A stretch of 64,000 bases of DNA from JASGIT01 sp047601665. GTDB lineage: Bacteria; Pseudomonadota; Gammaproteobacteria; Burkholderiales; Burkholderiaceae_C. Each line of letters opens with the position of its first letter. The stretch's first letter is position 1. The notes under the pieces were generated by a model. That model had not been told where the DNA came from and made no database searches. It saw only the letters and a list, made by a program, of their open reading frames with translations. The stretch covers positions 4,030,001 to 4,094,000 of the forward strand of contig JASGIT010000001.1 in assembly GCA_047601665.1 (NCBI GenBank), given 5' to 3'. Of this stretch, positions 20,346 through 28,788 are shown one piece after another. Position numbers and translations under genes: made by a program.

Positions 20346-21851
20346 CTAGGCAACCTGGGCATTGGGCAGGGTCAGGCGCGAAGCGTCGGCGTCGCCCTCT
20401 TCCACGCCCACGCGGCCTGCGTTCATGCGTTCGATGTCGGCGGCGGTGATGTCGCCCGCCACGTACACGCCGTCGAAGCACGAGGCGTCGAAGCCGTCGA
20501 TCCGCGGGTTGAGCGCGCCCACGGCTTTTTTCATGGCGTCCACGTCCTGGTAGATCAGCGCGTCGCAGCCGATGATCTGTCGGATTTCCTCCACCGTGCG
20601 GCCATGCGCGACGAGTTCACTGCTGGTGGGCATGTCGATGCCGTAGACGTTGGGGTAGCGCACGGGCGGCGCGGCGCTGGCCAGGTAGACCTTGCGAGCG
20701 CCCGCGTCGCGCGCCATCTGCACGATTTCGCGGCTGGTGGTGCCGCGCACAATGGAGTCGTCCACCAGCAGCACGTTGCGGCCCTTGAATTCGCTGGTGA
20801 TGACGTTGAGCTTCTGGCGCACCGACTTCTTGCGCACGCCCTGCCCCGGCATGATGAAGGTGCGGCCCACGTAGCGGTTCTTGACGAAGCCCTCGCGGTA
20901 CGGCAGGCCCAGCAGGTGCGCCAACTGCGTAGCGCTGGGACGGCTGGATTCAGGGATGGGGATGACCGCGTCGATCTCGCTGGGCGGCACGGTGGAGACC
21001 ACGCGCTTGGCCAGCGTTTCGCCCAGGTTCAGGCGCGCCTGGTAGACGGACATGCCGTCCAGTTCGGAATCGGGCCGCGCCAGGTAGACGAACTCGAAGA
21101 TGCAGGGCGTGAGTCGCGGGTTGTCGGCGCACTGGCGGGCATGGACGGCGCCGTCCTGCGTGACGAACACGGCCTCGCCGGGCGCGATGTCGCGCTCGAA
21201 CTGGTGGCCCGTGCCTTCCAGCGCCACCGATTCGCTGCCCACCATCACCGTGCCGTCCGCGCCCCGGCCCATGCACAGCGGGCGGATGCCGTGGGGGTCG
21301 CGGAAGGCCAGCAGCCCATGCCCGGCGATGAGCGCGATCACGGCATACGAACCCTTCACGCGGCGGTGGACGGCGCGCACGGCGGTGAACACGTCGTCCA
21401 CCTGCAACGGCACGCCGCGCGTGGCGTGCTCCAGTTCGTGCGCCAGCACATTGAGCAGCACCTCGGAGTCGCTCTCGGTGTTGGTGTGGCGGTGGTCGGT
21501 GGAGAACAGTTCGGCGCGCAGCGCCTGGGCATTGGTGAGATTGCCGTTGTGCACCATGACGATGCCGAACGGCGCGTTCACATAGAAGGGCTGCGCCTCT
21601 TCTTCGCTGTAGGCGTTGCCCGCCGTGGGGTAGCGCACCTGGCCCAGGCCCACCGTGCCCGGCAGCGCGCGCATGTTGCGCGTGCGGAACACGTCGCGCA
21701 CCATGCCCTTGGCCTTGTGCATGAAGAACTTGCGCCCCTGCTGGGTGACGATGCCCGCGGCGTCCTGGCCCCGGTGCTGGAGCAGCAGCAGCGCGTCATA
21801 GATCAGCTGATTCACGGGCGCCGTACTGACGGCGCCGACGATTCCACACAT
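20346..21851 (-). CDS. purF: Amidophosphoribosyltransferase
   Basis: This enzyme catalyses the first committed step of purine synthesis, PRPP plus glutamine to phosphoribosylamine. The start MCGIVGAVS at 21851 is fixed by the N-terminal nucleophile Cys2, exposed after Met removal; the frame extends far upstream without meaning. The product has 501 residues. The glutamine amidotransferase domain covers about 1-230 (LLQHRGQDAAGI) and the phosphoribosyltransferase domain carries the PRPP motif VLLVDDSIVRGTTSREI. It follows cvpA, as in E. coli. Confidence 0.97.
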   Translation of the reverse strand: MCGIVGAVSTAPVNQLIYDALLLLQHRGQDAAGIVTQQGRKFFMHKAKGMVRDVFRTRNMRALPGTVGLGQVRYPTAGNAYSEEEAQPFYVNAPFGIVMVHNGNLTNAQALRAELFSTDHRHTNTESDSEVLLNVLAHELEHATRGVPLQVDDVFTAVRAVHRRVKGSYAVIALIAGHGLLAFRDPHGIRPLCMGRGADGTVMVGSESVALEGTGHQFERDIAPGEAVFVTQDGAVHARQCADNPRLTPCIFEFVYLARPDSELDGMSVYQARLNLGETLAKRVVSTVPPSEIDAVIPIPESSRPSATQLAHLLGLPYREGFVKNRYVGRTFIMPGQGVRKKSVRQKLNVITSEFKGRNVLLVDDSIVRGTTSREIVQMARDAGARKVYLASAAPPVRYPNVYGIDMPTSSELVAHGRTVEEIRQIIGCDALIYQDVDAMKKAVGALNPRIDGFDASCFDGVYVAGDITAADIERMNAGRVGVEEGDADASRLTLPNAQVA

Positions 21852-21874
21852 GGTTCTGTTCCTGTAAGAGCGTG

Positions 21875-22363
21875 TTATGCAGGCAGATGTTTGCCCAATT
21901 CTTCCGGCAGCGCGGGGCGCAGGGTTTTCAGCGCCTCCGACAACAGGGGCGCGACGCGCGACTCCTGCCACCACGGGGCCTCGTGCACGGGCGTCCACTG
22001 CGCCACCAAAACCACCACCAGCATCAAGACCAGCCCGCGCACCAGGCCAAACAGCGCGCCCAGGGCGCGGTCGGCGGGCCGCAGGCCCACGGCCTCGATG
22101 AGCTTCTTGGCCACCCAGGCCACGAAGCCGCAGGCGAACACGGCCAGCACGAACACGACGATGAAGCCCGCCGCGTGGCGGATGCCACCGCTGGAGCCGC
22201 CCATGGGCAGCCAGTTGCCCATGTCCGCCGCGAACCACTGGGCGATGAAAAAGGCCGCGATCCAGCCCAGCACGGACAGCACTTCAAACACCAGGCCGCG
22301 CCAGGCCCCGATGAGGAACGAAGCCAGCAGCGCGGCCGCGAAAATCCAGTCCAGCGGGGCCAT
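21875..22363 (-). CDS. cvpA: Colicin V production protein homologue CvpA
   Basis: This is a small inner-membrane protein of 162 residues with four predicted hydrophobic segments (around DWIFAAALLASFLIG, LSVLGWIAAFFIAQW, GFIVVFVLAVFACGFVAWV and LVLMLVVVLVAQW). The CvpA family is linked to envelope stress and purine operons. The ATG at 22363 overlaps the TGA of the SPOR gene by one base (TGATG), indicating translational coupling. It lies directly upstream of purF. Confidence 0.93.
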   Translation of the reverse strand: MAPLDWIFAAALLASFLIGAWRGLVFEVLSVLGWIAAFFIAQWFAADMGNWLPMGGSSGGIRHAAGFIVVFVLAVFACGFVAWVAKKLIEAVGLRPADRALGALFGLVRGLVLMLVVVLVAQWTPVHEAPWWQESRVAPLLSEALKTLRPALPEELGKHLPA

Positions 22364-23289
22364 CAAAGGGGAATGACCACGGCAGGCAGCGACAGCCCCT
22401 TGATGCGCGCCGCGGCTTTGTCGGCGTCAGCCCGGCTGTTGAAGGGCCCTACGCGCACGCGGGTCCGGGCGCCGTCCTTGGTGTTCACCGTCTGGGCCGA
22501 GGCGCTGAGGCCCGCTCCCGAGAGCTTGCCGCGCACTTCGGCGGCCTTGTCGGCGTCGGCGAACGCGCCGACCTGCACGATGAAGCGCTGGCCGGACTTG
22601 TCCTGCGGCTTGTCTTGTGGTTTGTCGGGCTTGGCGGCGGGCGCGGAGTCGCCGCGGCCTTCGAGCAGCGCACGGGCGCGGGCGGCGTCGTCATCGCTGG
22701 CGCGCTGCGGCTTGGGCGCGGGTTTCGGCTCGGGCTTTGCCTCGGGCTTCGGTTCCGGCTTGTGCTCGGGCTTGGGCTTGGGCGGCTCGGGCTTGTGCTC
22801 CGGCTTGACGGCGGGCTTTGCCTCGGGTTTGGGCTCCGGTTTCGGTTCCGGCTTGATCAGCTGCGGCACCGGGATGGGCGGCATGGCGGATGCGGCGGGC
22901 GCGGGCTTGGCGGCGGGGCTTGCCGGGGGGTGCTTGTCGGCAGCGTCGGCCACGACTTCCTCGCCGTCGGACAGCCCGCCCGCCACGCCGGTGGCGGCAG
23001 GCGCGGCCGCCTGCGCAGGCTTGGGCGCGGGCAGCGCGTTGGCCTGGTTCTTGTCCGGAATTTCGATGGGAATGTTGACGGGCACCGGGCGCGGCTGCGT
23101 GTCGAACAGCATGGGAAAACCCACCACCCCCAGCAGCACCAGCACCGCCGCGCCGATCAGGCGGTGGCGCGCGCGGCGGCGCATGGCTTCGATGCTCTCG
23201 GCCTGGGACTGGGCCTGCGTGCGCGAGCGCTTGGCGGGCTTGTCGTCCTGCTCCTTGTTGCCAGACCAGGGAAACTTGAAAAATGCCAT
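22363..23289 (-). CDS. SPOR domain cell-division protein (DedD-like)
   Basis: This is a single-pass inner-membrane protein that binds denuded septal peptidoglycan through a C-terminal SPOR domain. The 308-residue product has a basic cytoplasmic N-terminus (about 1-42), one TM helix (LIGAAVLVLLGVVGFPMLF) and a long periplasmic linker. About residues 147-200 of the linker are a Lys-Pro-Glu-Pro low-complexity repeat. The SPOR domain is in the last 80 residues (RFIVQVGAFADADKAAEVRGKL, then TRVRVGPFNSRADADKAAARI). The ATG at 23289 (MAFFKFPWSG) is chosen over an upstream frame. Its position between folC and cvpA matches dedD. Confidence 0.92.
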   Translation of the reverse strand: MAFFKFPWSGNKEQDDKPAKRSRTQAQSQAESIEAMRRRARHRLIGAAVLVLLGVVGFPMLFDTQPRPVPVNIPIEIPDKNQANALPAPKPAQAAAPAATGVAGGLSDGEEVVADAADKHPPASPAAKPAPAASAMPPIPVPQLIKPEPKPEPKPEAKPAVKPEHKPEPPKPKPEHKPEPKPEAKPEPKPAPKPQRASDDDAARARALLEGRGDSAPAAKPDKPQDKPQDKSGQRFIVQVGAFADADKAAEVRGKLSGAGLSASAQTVNTKDGARTRVRVGPFNSRADADKAAARIKGLSLPAVVIPL

Positions 23290-23296
23290 GTGGTGA

Positions 23297-24625
23297 CTAC
23301 GGTTGGGGGTTGTCCAGATGCTTGGCCTGGAGCCGGGGCGTGCCATTTTTCAGCACGCCGCCCACCGTGTAGAACGAGCCAAAGACCACGATTCTATCAG
23401 CCGGGTCCGCCGCCAGAACCGCCGCTTGCAGGGCCTGTTCGGGGTCGGCGTGCAGGCTGGTGGCGACCTGTCTGCGGCCTCCGGCGGCGATTTGCAGGGC
23501 GTTCCATTTCTGCTGCAAGGTCGCGGCGGACGCGGCGCGCGGCGTGGGCAGGTCGGTGAAGTACCAGCGGTCGACCAGCGGGCCGACCTTGGCCAGCATG
23601 GGGGCCAGGTCTTTGTCGGCCATGGCGCCGAACACCGCGTGGGTGGTGGGGAAGTAGCCCATCGCGTCCAGGTTGGCCGTGAGCGCGGCCACCGAGTGCG
23701 GGTTGTGCGCCACGTCCAGCACCAGCGTGGGCTGGCCGGGCACGATCTGGAAGCGGCCTGGCAGCTCCACCAGCCCCAGGCCGGCGCGCACGGCCTGGGC
23801 AGTGACGGGCAGGCGCTCGCGCAGCGCCTCCAGCGCGGCCAGCGCGCCCGAGGCATTGAGGAGTTGGTTGGCTCCGCGCAGCGCCGGGTAGGCCAGCCCG
23901 GCGTAGCGGCGGCCCCGCCCGGCCCAGGCCCATTGCTGCTTGTCGCCCGAGAAGTTGAAGTCTTCGCCAAAGCGCCAGAGGTCTGCGCCGATTTCGAGCG
24001 CGTGGTCTATCACGCTTTGCGGCGCCATCGGGTCGCCCGCGATCACGGGGCGGCCCGTGCGCATGATGCCGGCCTTCTCGCGGCCGATGCTTTCGCGGTC
24101 GGGGCCGAGGAACTCGGTGTGGTCGATGTCGATGCTGGTGATGACGGCGCAGTCGGCGTCGATGACGTTGGTGGCGTCGAGCCGCCCGCCCAGGCCCACC
24201 TCGAGGATGGCGACGTCCAGTTTGGATTGGCTCATCAGCCGCAGGATGGCGAGCGTGGTGAACTCGAAGTAGGTGAGCGCAACTTCAGAGCCATTTTGGC
24301 ACCTGGCGCTTTCCACATCAGCGCAAGCAGCTATCAATTCAGGAGCTTTGACGATCTCGCCGTGGATACGGCAGCGCTCCTCGAAGTGCACCAGGTGCGG
24401 CGACGTGTACACCCCCGTGCGGTAGCCCGCCTGCAGGGCCACGGCTTCGAGCATGGCGCAGGTGGAGCCCTTGCCGTTGGTGCCCGCCACCGTGATCACG
24501 GGGCAGTCGAAGGCCAGGCCCATGCGCCGCGCCACCTCGCGCACGCGGTCCAGGCCCATGTCGATGTTCTTGGGGTGCAGGCGCTCGCAGTGGGCCAGCC
24601 AGTCTTGCAGGGTGTCGTAGGTCAT
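23297..24625 (-). CDS. folC: Bifunctional folylpolyglutamate synthase/dihydrofolate synthase with internal repeat insertion
   Basis: This enzyme adds glutamate to dihydropteroate and folates. The 442-residue product has the P-loop VAGTNGKGST (about 47-55) and Mur-ligase-like signatures (EVGLGGRLDATN, DHTEFLG, KAGIMR, LDVAHNPHS). Residues 94-113 are encoded by a copy of the dispersed genomic repeat (24287-24346), lying in frame between the GEIV and LTYFEFTTL segments that are nearly contiguous in homologues. The insert is predicted to form a surface loop. accD, often found upstream, is absent; the gene is instead divergent from an ArsC-like gene, with 25 bp between start codons. Confidence 0.95.
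   Translation of the reverse strand: MTYDTLQDWLAHCERLHPKNIDMGLDRVREVARRMGLAFDCPVITVAGTNGKGSTCAMLEAVALQAGYRTGVYTSPHLVHFEERCRIHGEIVKAPELIAACADVESARCQNGSEVALTYFEFTTLAILRLMSQSKLDVAILEVGLGGRLDATNVIDADCAVITSIDIDHTEFLGPDRESIGREKAGIMRTGRPVIAGDPMAPQSVIDHALEIGADLWRFGEDFNFSGDKQQWAWAGRGRRYAGLAYPALRGANQLLNASGALAALEALRERLPVTAQAVRAGLGLVELPGRFQIVPGQPTLVLDVAHNPHSVAALTANLDAMGYFPTTHAVFGAMADKDLAPMLAKVGPLVDRWYFTDLPTPRAASAATLQQKWNALQIAAGGRRQVATSLHADPEQALQAAVLAADPADRIVVFGSFYTVGGVLKNGTPRLQAKHLDNPQP
24287..24346 (-). repeat. Dispersed repeat, copy 2, inside folC coding sequence
   Basis: On the minus strand it reads GCTCCTGAATTGATAGCTGC, then TTGCGCTGATGTGG, then the second arm AAAGCGCCAGGTGCC and AAAATGGCTCT. It is a well-conserved full-length copy. 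At 60 bp, a multiple of three, it is read as 20 codons without a stop: the TGA of TGATAG falls out of frame, so the frame reads GAA-TTG-ATA. Confidence 0.88.
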
Positions 24626-24636
24626 ACAGGGGCGAA

Positions 24637-24644
24637 ATTATGAT
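24637..24644. promoter_or_regulatory. Overlapping divergent -10 elements of folC and the ArsC-like gene
   Basis: The start codons are only 25 bp apart. TATGAT (24639-24644) would place transcription of the plus gene at or next to its ATG. The complement of 24637-24642 is CATAAT, placing the folC start about 5 bp before its ATG. Both transcripts may be leaderless or nearly so. This rests on hexamer matching only. Confidence 0.3.
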
Positions 24645-24650
24645 GCGGGC

Positions 24651-25001
24651 ATGACCATCATTCTTTACGGCATTCCCAACTGCGACACCGTGAAAAAGGC
24701 CCGTGCCTGGCTGGCCGGGCGCGGCGTGGACTACCAGTTCCACGATTTCAAGAAGCAAGGCGTGCCTGCCGACCGCCTGCCCGGCTGGATGGCCGCCGTG
24801 GGCTGGGACAAGCTCGTGAACCGCCAGGGCACTACCTGGCGCAAGCTGGATGCCGCCGCGCAGGCCGCCGTGACGGACGCCGCCAGCGCCGCCGCGCTGA
24901 TGCAGACGCAGCCCAGCGTCATCAAGCGGCCCGTGGTCGAATGGGCGGGCGGCGCTGTCACCGTGGGGTTCGATGCCGAACGGTGGGCCACGCTTGCATA
25001 G
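24651..25001 (+). CDS. ArsC/Spx-family reductase (YffB-like)
   Basis: This is a 116-residue thioredoxin-fold protein of the ArsC family. It starts TIILYGIPNCDTVKKARAWL, with the single active-site Cys11 and the basic residues of the CxxxKKA motif. VIKRPVVEW near the C-terminus is the conserved cis-Pro/Arg region. The YffB subgroup is glutathione-dependent in fold, but its physiological substrate is not established. Arsenate reduction should not be assumed, as there are no ars genes nearby. Confidence 0.85.
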   Translation: MTIILYGIPNCDTVKKARAWLAGRGVDYQFHDFKKQGVPADRLPGWMAAVGWDKLVNRQGTTWRKLDAAAQAAVTDAASAAALMQTQPSVIKRPVVEWAGGAVTVGFDAERWATLA

Positions 25002-25020
25002 CCTTTCGAGGAGCTTCGCC

Positions 25021-25263
25021 ATGAAGAAATTCCTGCTGCCCATTGCACTGGCCACCGCCGCCCTGGCGCAGGCGGACGAGCCAGGCCGCGCGCACCCCGC
25101 CCAGCCGAACCAGACGGGCAAGCTCTATTCCACCCGCCAGCGCGAGGCCCCCGGCCAGCCCGGCGTGGTGCAGACCACGCCCGTGCGGCCCGTGGTGATA
25201 GCGCCGCCACCGCCGCCCCCCATCCTGCTCGACTACCGGCAACGCCCGTCCTCCCGCCGCTGA
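25021..25263 (+). CDS. Small secreted proline-rich protein
   Basis: The product is an 80-residue hypothetical protein with a signal peptide (KKFLLPIALATAALAQA) and a short mature part rich in Pro, Gln and Arg, including a PPPPPP run. The ATG at 25021 follows the Shine-Dalgarno-like GAGG in TCGAGGAGCTTCGCC. It lies 19 bp after the ArsC-like gene and is probably co-transcribed. I do not recognise the family; a periplasmic location is the only inference. Confidence 0.6.
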   Translation: MKKFLLPIALATAALAQADEPGRAHPAQPNQTGKLYSTRQREAPGQPGVVQTTPVRPVVIAPPPPPPILLDYRQRPSSRR

Positions 25264-25317
25264 CAGGCCGCCTGGCAACCTAGAATCGCGGGTTTCGTCC
25301 TTCTCGCAAACCCCTCC

Positions 25318-25635
25318 ATGACTACCGCAAAAATCGACGGCGTTTCCGTCACCACCCAGGCCAGCGTGTACTTCGACGGCAAGTGCGTGAGCCACGGCAT
25401 CACCTTTCCCGACGGCACCAAGAAGTCCGTGGGCGTCATCCTGCCCGCCACCCTCACCTTCAACACCGGCGCGCCCGAGATCATGGAATGCCTGGCCGGC
25501 GGCTGCGAATACAAGCTCGCGGGCTCCGACACCTGGGTGAAAAGCGGCCCGGGCGACAAGTTCAGCATCCCCGGCAACTCGAAGTTCGACATCCGCGTGA
25601 CCGAGGCCTATCACTACATCTGCCACTTCGGCTGA
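25318..25635 (+). CDS. ppnP: Pyrimidine/purine nucleoside phosphorylase PpnP
   Basis: This cupin-fold nucleoside phosphorylase (formerly YaiE/DUF1255) phosphorolyses many nucleosides to base and ribose-1-phosphate. The 105-residue product has the characteristic ASVYFDGKCVSHGITFPDG, LPATLTFNTGAPEIMECLAG and FSIPGNSKFDI segments. The length is typical of the family (E. coli 94). It lies 13 bp before argG. Confidence 0.93.
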   Translation: MTTAKIDGVSVTTQASVYFDGKCVSHGITFPDGTKKSVGVILPATLTFNTGAPEIMECLAGGCEYKLAGSDTWVKSGPGDKFSIPGNSKFDIRVTEAYHYICHFG

Positions 25636-25648
25636 TCGGCGACACACC

Positions 25649-26977
25649 ATGGCAACCATCCTGCAAACCATCCCCGCCGGCCAGAAGGTCGGCATCGCCT
25701 TCTCCGGCGGCCTCGATACCAGCGCGGCGCTGCGCTGGATGAAGAACAAGGGCGCCCTGCCCTACGCCTACACCGCCAACCTGGGCCAGCCCGACGAGGA
25801 CGACTACGACGCCATCCCGCGCAAGGCGATGGAATACGGCGCCGAAAAGGCCCGCCTGATCGACTGCCGCACGCAACTGGCCAACGAAGGCATCGCCGCC
25901 ATCCAGGCCGGCGCGTTCCACATCTCCACAGGCGGCATCACCTACTTCAACACCACGCCGCTGGGCCGCGCCGTCACGGGCACCATGCTGGTCGCCGCGA
26001 TGAAAGAGGACGACGTCAACATCTGGGGCGACGGCAGCACCTTCAAGGGCAACGACATCGAGCGCTTCTACCGCTACGGCCTGCTGACCAACCCCGCGCT
26101 GAAGATCTACAAGCCCTGGCTGGACCAGACCTTCATCGACGAACTGGGCGGCCGCGCCGAAATGTCCGCCTTCCTGAACAAGGAAGGCTTCGGCTACAAG
26201 ATGAGCGCCGAAAAGGCCTACAGCACCGACAGCAACATGCTCGGCGCGACGCACGAGGCCAAGGACCTGGAGTTCCTGAACAGCGGCATTCGCATCGTCA
26301 ACCCCATCATGGGCGTGGCGTTCTGGAAGCCCGAGGTCGAGGTCAAAGCCGAGGAAGTCTCCGTCACCTTCGAGGAAGGCCGTCCGGTCGCCCTGAACGG
26401 CCAGCGCATCGAAGACCCGGTGGCACTGTTCCTCGAAGCCAACCGCATCGGCGGCCGCCACGGCCTGGGCATGAGCGACCAGATCGAGAACCGCATCATC
26501 GAGGCCAAGAGCCGCGGCATCTACGAAGCCCCCGGCATGGCGCTGCTGCACATCGCCTACGAGCGCCTGGTGACCGGCATCCACAACGAGGACACCATCG
26601 AGCAGTACCGCGTGAACGGCCTGAAGCTGGGCCGCCTGCTGTACCAGGGCCGCTGGTTCGACCCCCAGGCCATCATGCTGCGCGAAACCGCCCAGCGCTG
26701 GGTGGCCCGCGCCATCACCGGCACCGTGACGCTGGAACTGCGCCGGGGCAACGACTACTCGCTGCTGAACACCGAAAGCCCCAACCTGACCTACGCGCCC
26801 GAGCGCCTGTCGATGGAAAAGGTGGAAGACGCGCCGTTCTCGCCGCTGGACCGCATCGGGCAGCTGACCATGCGCAACCTGGACATCTCGGACACGCGCG
26901 GCAAGCTCGGCGTGTACTCGCAGGCCGGGCTGCTGTCGCTCGGAGGCGACGCGGCGCTGGCGCAGATCAAGGGCTGA
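25649..26977 (+). CDS. argG: Argininosuccinate synthase
   Basis: This enzyme of arginine synthesis joins citrulline and aspartate with ATP. The product has 442 residues, of the E. coli-type long form. The ATP-pyrophosphatase loop AFSGGLDTSAAL is at about 17-28; GDGSTFKGNDIERFYRYG and NLGQPDEDDYDAIPRKA are type-specific segments. It is preceded closely by ppnP and followed by a copy of the dispersed repeat. Confidence 0.97.
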   Translation: MATILQTIPAGQKVGIAFSGGLDTSAALRWMKNKGALPYAYTANLGQPDEDDYDAIPRKAMEYGAEKARLIDCRTQLANEGIAAIQAGAFHISTGGITYFNTTPLGRAVTGTMLVAAMKEDDVNIWGDGSTFKGNDIERFYRYGLLTNPALKIYKPWLDQTFIDELGGRAEMSAFLNKEGFGYKMSAEKAYSTDSNMLGATHEAKDLEFLNSGIRIVNPIMGVAFWKPEVEVKAEEVSVTFEEGRPVALNGQRIEDPVALFLEANRIGGRHGLGMSDQIENRIIEAKSRGIYEAPGMALLHIAYERLVTGIHNEDTIEQYRVNGLKLGRLLYQGRWFDPQAIMLRETAQRWVARAITGTVTLELRRGNDYSLLNTESPNLTYAPERLSMEKVEDAPFSPLDRIGQLTMRNLDISDTRGKLGVYSQAGLLSLGGDAALAQIKG

Positions 26978-26981
26978 ATTT

Positions 26982-27040
26982 CAAGCCAAATGGGCCGCTA
27001 GCGCTTATGGGGTAAGCGCTGGCAGCTATCAAAAATGGAG
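26982..27040 (-). repeat. Dispersed repeat, copy 3
   Basis: This copy lies between convergent argG and manC. Read on the plus strand it is the reverse form: GCCAAATGGGCCGCTAGCGC, TTATGGGGTAAGCGCTGG, CAGCTATCAAAAATGGAG. The arms GCTAGCGCTTA and TAAGCGCTGGC form an imperfect hairpin with a GGGG-containing loop, possibly acting as a terminator for argG. Confidence 0.85.
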
Positions 27041-27093
27041 TGGGGCTTGCCTTGGTGCAAGCCCACCTCCGCCAAAGCCCCAGGCGTGCACGG

Positions 27094-28581
27094 TCACGCG
27101 GCCCCTTTATCGGATACCTGTGCTTGCAGGGTGCGGCCATAAGAGTCGTCAAAGCGCACGATGTCGTCTTCCCCCAGGTAGCTGCCGGACTGGACTTCGA
27201 TGATTTCCAGCGGCACTTTGCCGGGATTGGTCAGGCGATGGGTACGGCCCAGGGGGATGAAGGTGGATTCGTTTTCGGCTAGCAGAAAGATTTTTTCGCC
27301 GTTGGTGACTTGAGCGGTGCCCTTGACGACGATCCAGTGCTCCGCCCGGTGGTGGTGCATTTGCAGGCTGAGCGTGGCGCCGGGGTTGACCACGATGCGC
27401 TTGACCTGGAAGCGCTCACCGCTGTCGATGCTGTCGTACCAGCCCCAGGGGCGATGTACCTTGCGGTGGGTGACGGCCAGGGGGCGCTTCTGGGTTTTCA
27501 GCTCGGCCACGATTTTCTTGACGTCTTGCGTTTTGCGCTTGTCGGCGACCAGGATGGCGTCGGGGGTTTCGACGACGACCAGGTTATCCACGCCTACCGT
27601 GGCGACCAGGCGGGTGTCGGAAAACAGCAGGCTGTCGCGGGTATCCATGGCCAGGGTCTGGCCGGTGCGGGCGTTGCCTTGGGCGTCACGCGGCAGCACG
27701 TCCCATAAGGCGTCCCAGGCACCCAGGTCGGACCAGCCGGCGTCCAGCGGCACCACGCAGGCGGGGATGCCCAGCGTGTCGTTGCCGGGCAGGTGTTCCA
27801 TGACGGCGTAGTCGATGGAGTCGGCCGGGCAGTTGGCAAAGGTTTCGCCGTGGGGACGGGTGAAGTCCAGGTCCTGGCTGCTTTTTTCGATGGCTTCCTG
27901 GCAGGCGCGCAGCATGTTCGGCTGTAGCGCCGCCATGGCTTTGAGCCACTGGCTGGCCTGCACCATGAACAGGCCGCTGTTCCACAGGTAATTGCCGCTG
28001 CCCACATAGGCCTGGGCCAGTTCCAGGCTGGGTTTTTCGGCAAAGCTCTTTATGGCGAAGGCAGTGCCGCCCTCCCCTATCGGCTGGGCTTTCTGGATGT
28101 AGCCGTAGCCGGTTTCAGGCCGGTCGGCGACGATGCCGAAGGTGACCATGGCACCGTCCTTGGCAAGCTGCCAGGCGGTTTCAACGGCGGCGTGCAGCGG
28201 TGCAAGCTGCGTGATGACGTGGTCCGCAGGCATGGCCAGCAAGATGGCTTGCGGGTCGGCCACCAGGGCGGCCAGGGTCAGCGCGGGAGCGGTGTTGCGC
28301 CCGCACGGCTCCAGAATCAGCCGGGCGCCTTTCACCCCTGCGTCTTGCAGTTGCTGTGCGGCCAGAAAGCGGTGCTCCTGGTTGCAGACCACGATGGGGG
28401 CAGCCCGGGGCACGTGCGCTGCCACGCCTTCCAGGCGACGTGCCGTGTCTTGCAGCATGGACACGCCATTGCCCTGGAGCACCAGGAATTGCTTGGGGTA
28501 GGCCTCGCGCGACAGCGGCCACAGCCGGGTGCCGGAGCCGCCGCAAAGAATCACGGGGAGCAAGGAGGGAGCGGTGGTCAT
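27094..28581 (-). CDS. manC: Mannose-1-phosphate guanylyltransferase / mannose-6-phosphate isomerase
   Basis: This bifunctional enzyme produces GDP-mannose for exopolysaccharide or LPS. The 495-residue product has an N-terminal nucleotidyltransferase domain (LCGGSGTRLWPLSR, EAYPKQFL, about 1-290). Its C-terminal cupin phosphomannose isomerase domain (RPWGWYDSIDSGERFQVKRI, LQMHHHRAEHW) carries the metal-binding histidines. No other polysaccharide gene flanks it; the matching phosphomannomutase is at 38.6-39.9 kb. Third-position GC looks lower than in neighbours in parts, hinting at a separate history. Confidence 0.94.
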   Translation of the reverse strand: MTTAPSLLPVILCGGSGTRLWPLSREAYPKQFLVLQGNGVSMLQDTARRLEGVAAHVPRAAPIVVCNQEHRFLAAQQLQDAGVKGARLILEPCGRNTAPALTLAALVADPQAILLAMPADHVITQLAPLHAAVETAWQLAKDGAMVTFGIVADRPETGYGYIQKAQPIGEGGTAFAIKSFAEKPSLELAQAYVGSGNYLWNSGLFMVQASQWLKAMAALQPNMLRACQEAIEKSSQDLDFTRPHGETFANCPADSIDYAVMEHLPGNDTLGIPACVVPLDAGWSDLGAWDALWDVLPRDAQGNARTGQTLAMDTRDSLLFSDTRLVATVGVDNLVVVETPDAILVADKRKTQDVKKIVAELKTQKRPLAVTHRKVHRPWGWYDSIDSGERFQVKRIVVNPGATLSLQMHHHRAEHWIVVKGTAQVTNGEKIFLLAENESTFIPLGRTHRLTNPGKVPLEIIEVQSGSYLGEDDIVRFDDSYGRTLQAQVSDKGAA

Positions 28582-28756
28582 GGAAAGAGGTTCCCTCGGG
28601 AGTGGTGTTGGACCGGGCGTCGATGTCTGCCTCCAGCGTGGCCAGCCGCTGGTTCAGCCGGCTATTTTAGTCAGCATGGACGGCGGTTCATACGGGCCAT
28701 GGCTGCTGTCCACGTGACAGGGTCGTCAGCTTGCAGTCAGGGGGCTGCGTCTACCG

Positions 28757-28780
28757 TCGCTGAGTTTTTCCTTTCAGCGA
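28757..28780 (+). promoter_or_regulatory. Leader hairpin directly before the citrate-type symporter
   Basis: TCGCTGA (28757-28763) and TCAGCGA (28774-28780) form a perfect 7 bp stem with a 10-base U-rich loop. It ends 8 bp before the ATG at 28789 and includes the only Shine-Dalgarno-like bases (GCGAGA). It could limit ribosome access. The pairing is seen; the role is inferred. Confidence 0.4.
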
Positions 28781-28788
28781 GACAAGCC

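Noticed and set aside
24651..25001. Arsenate reductase function for the ArsC-like gene
   Set aside because: The sequence fits the YffB/Spx-like subgroup and no arsenic-resistance genes are nearby.
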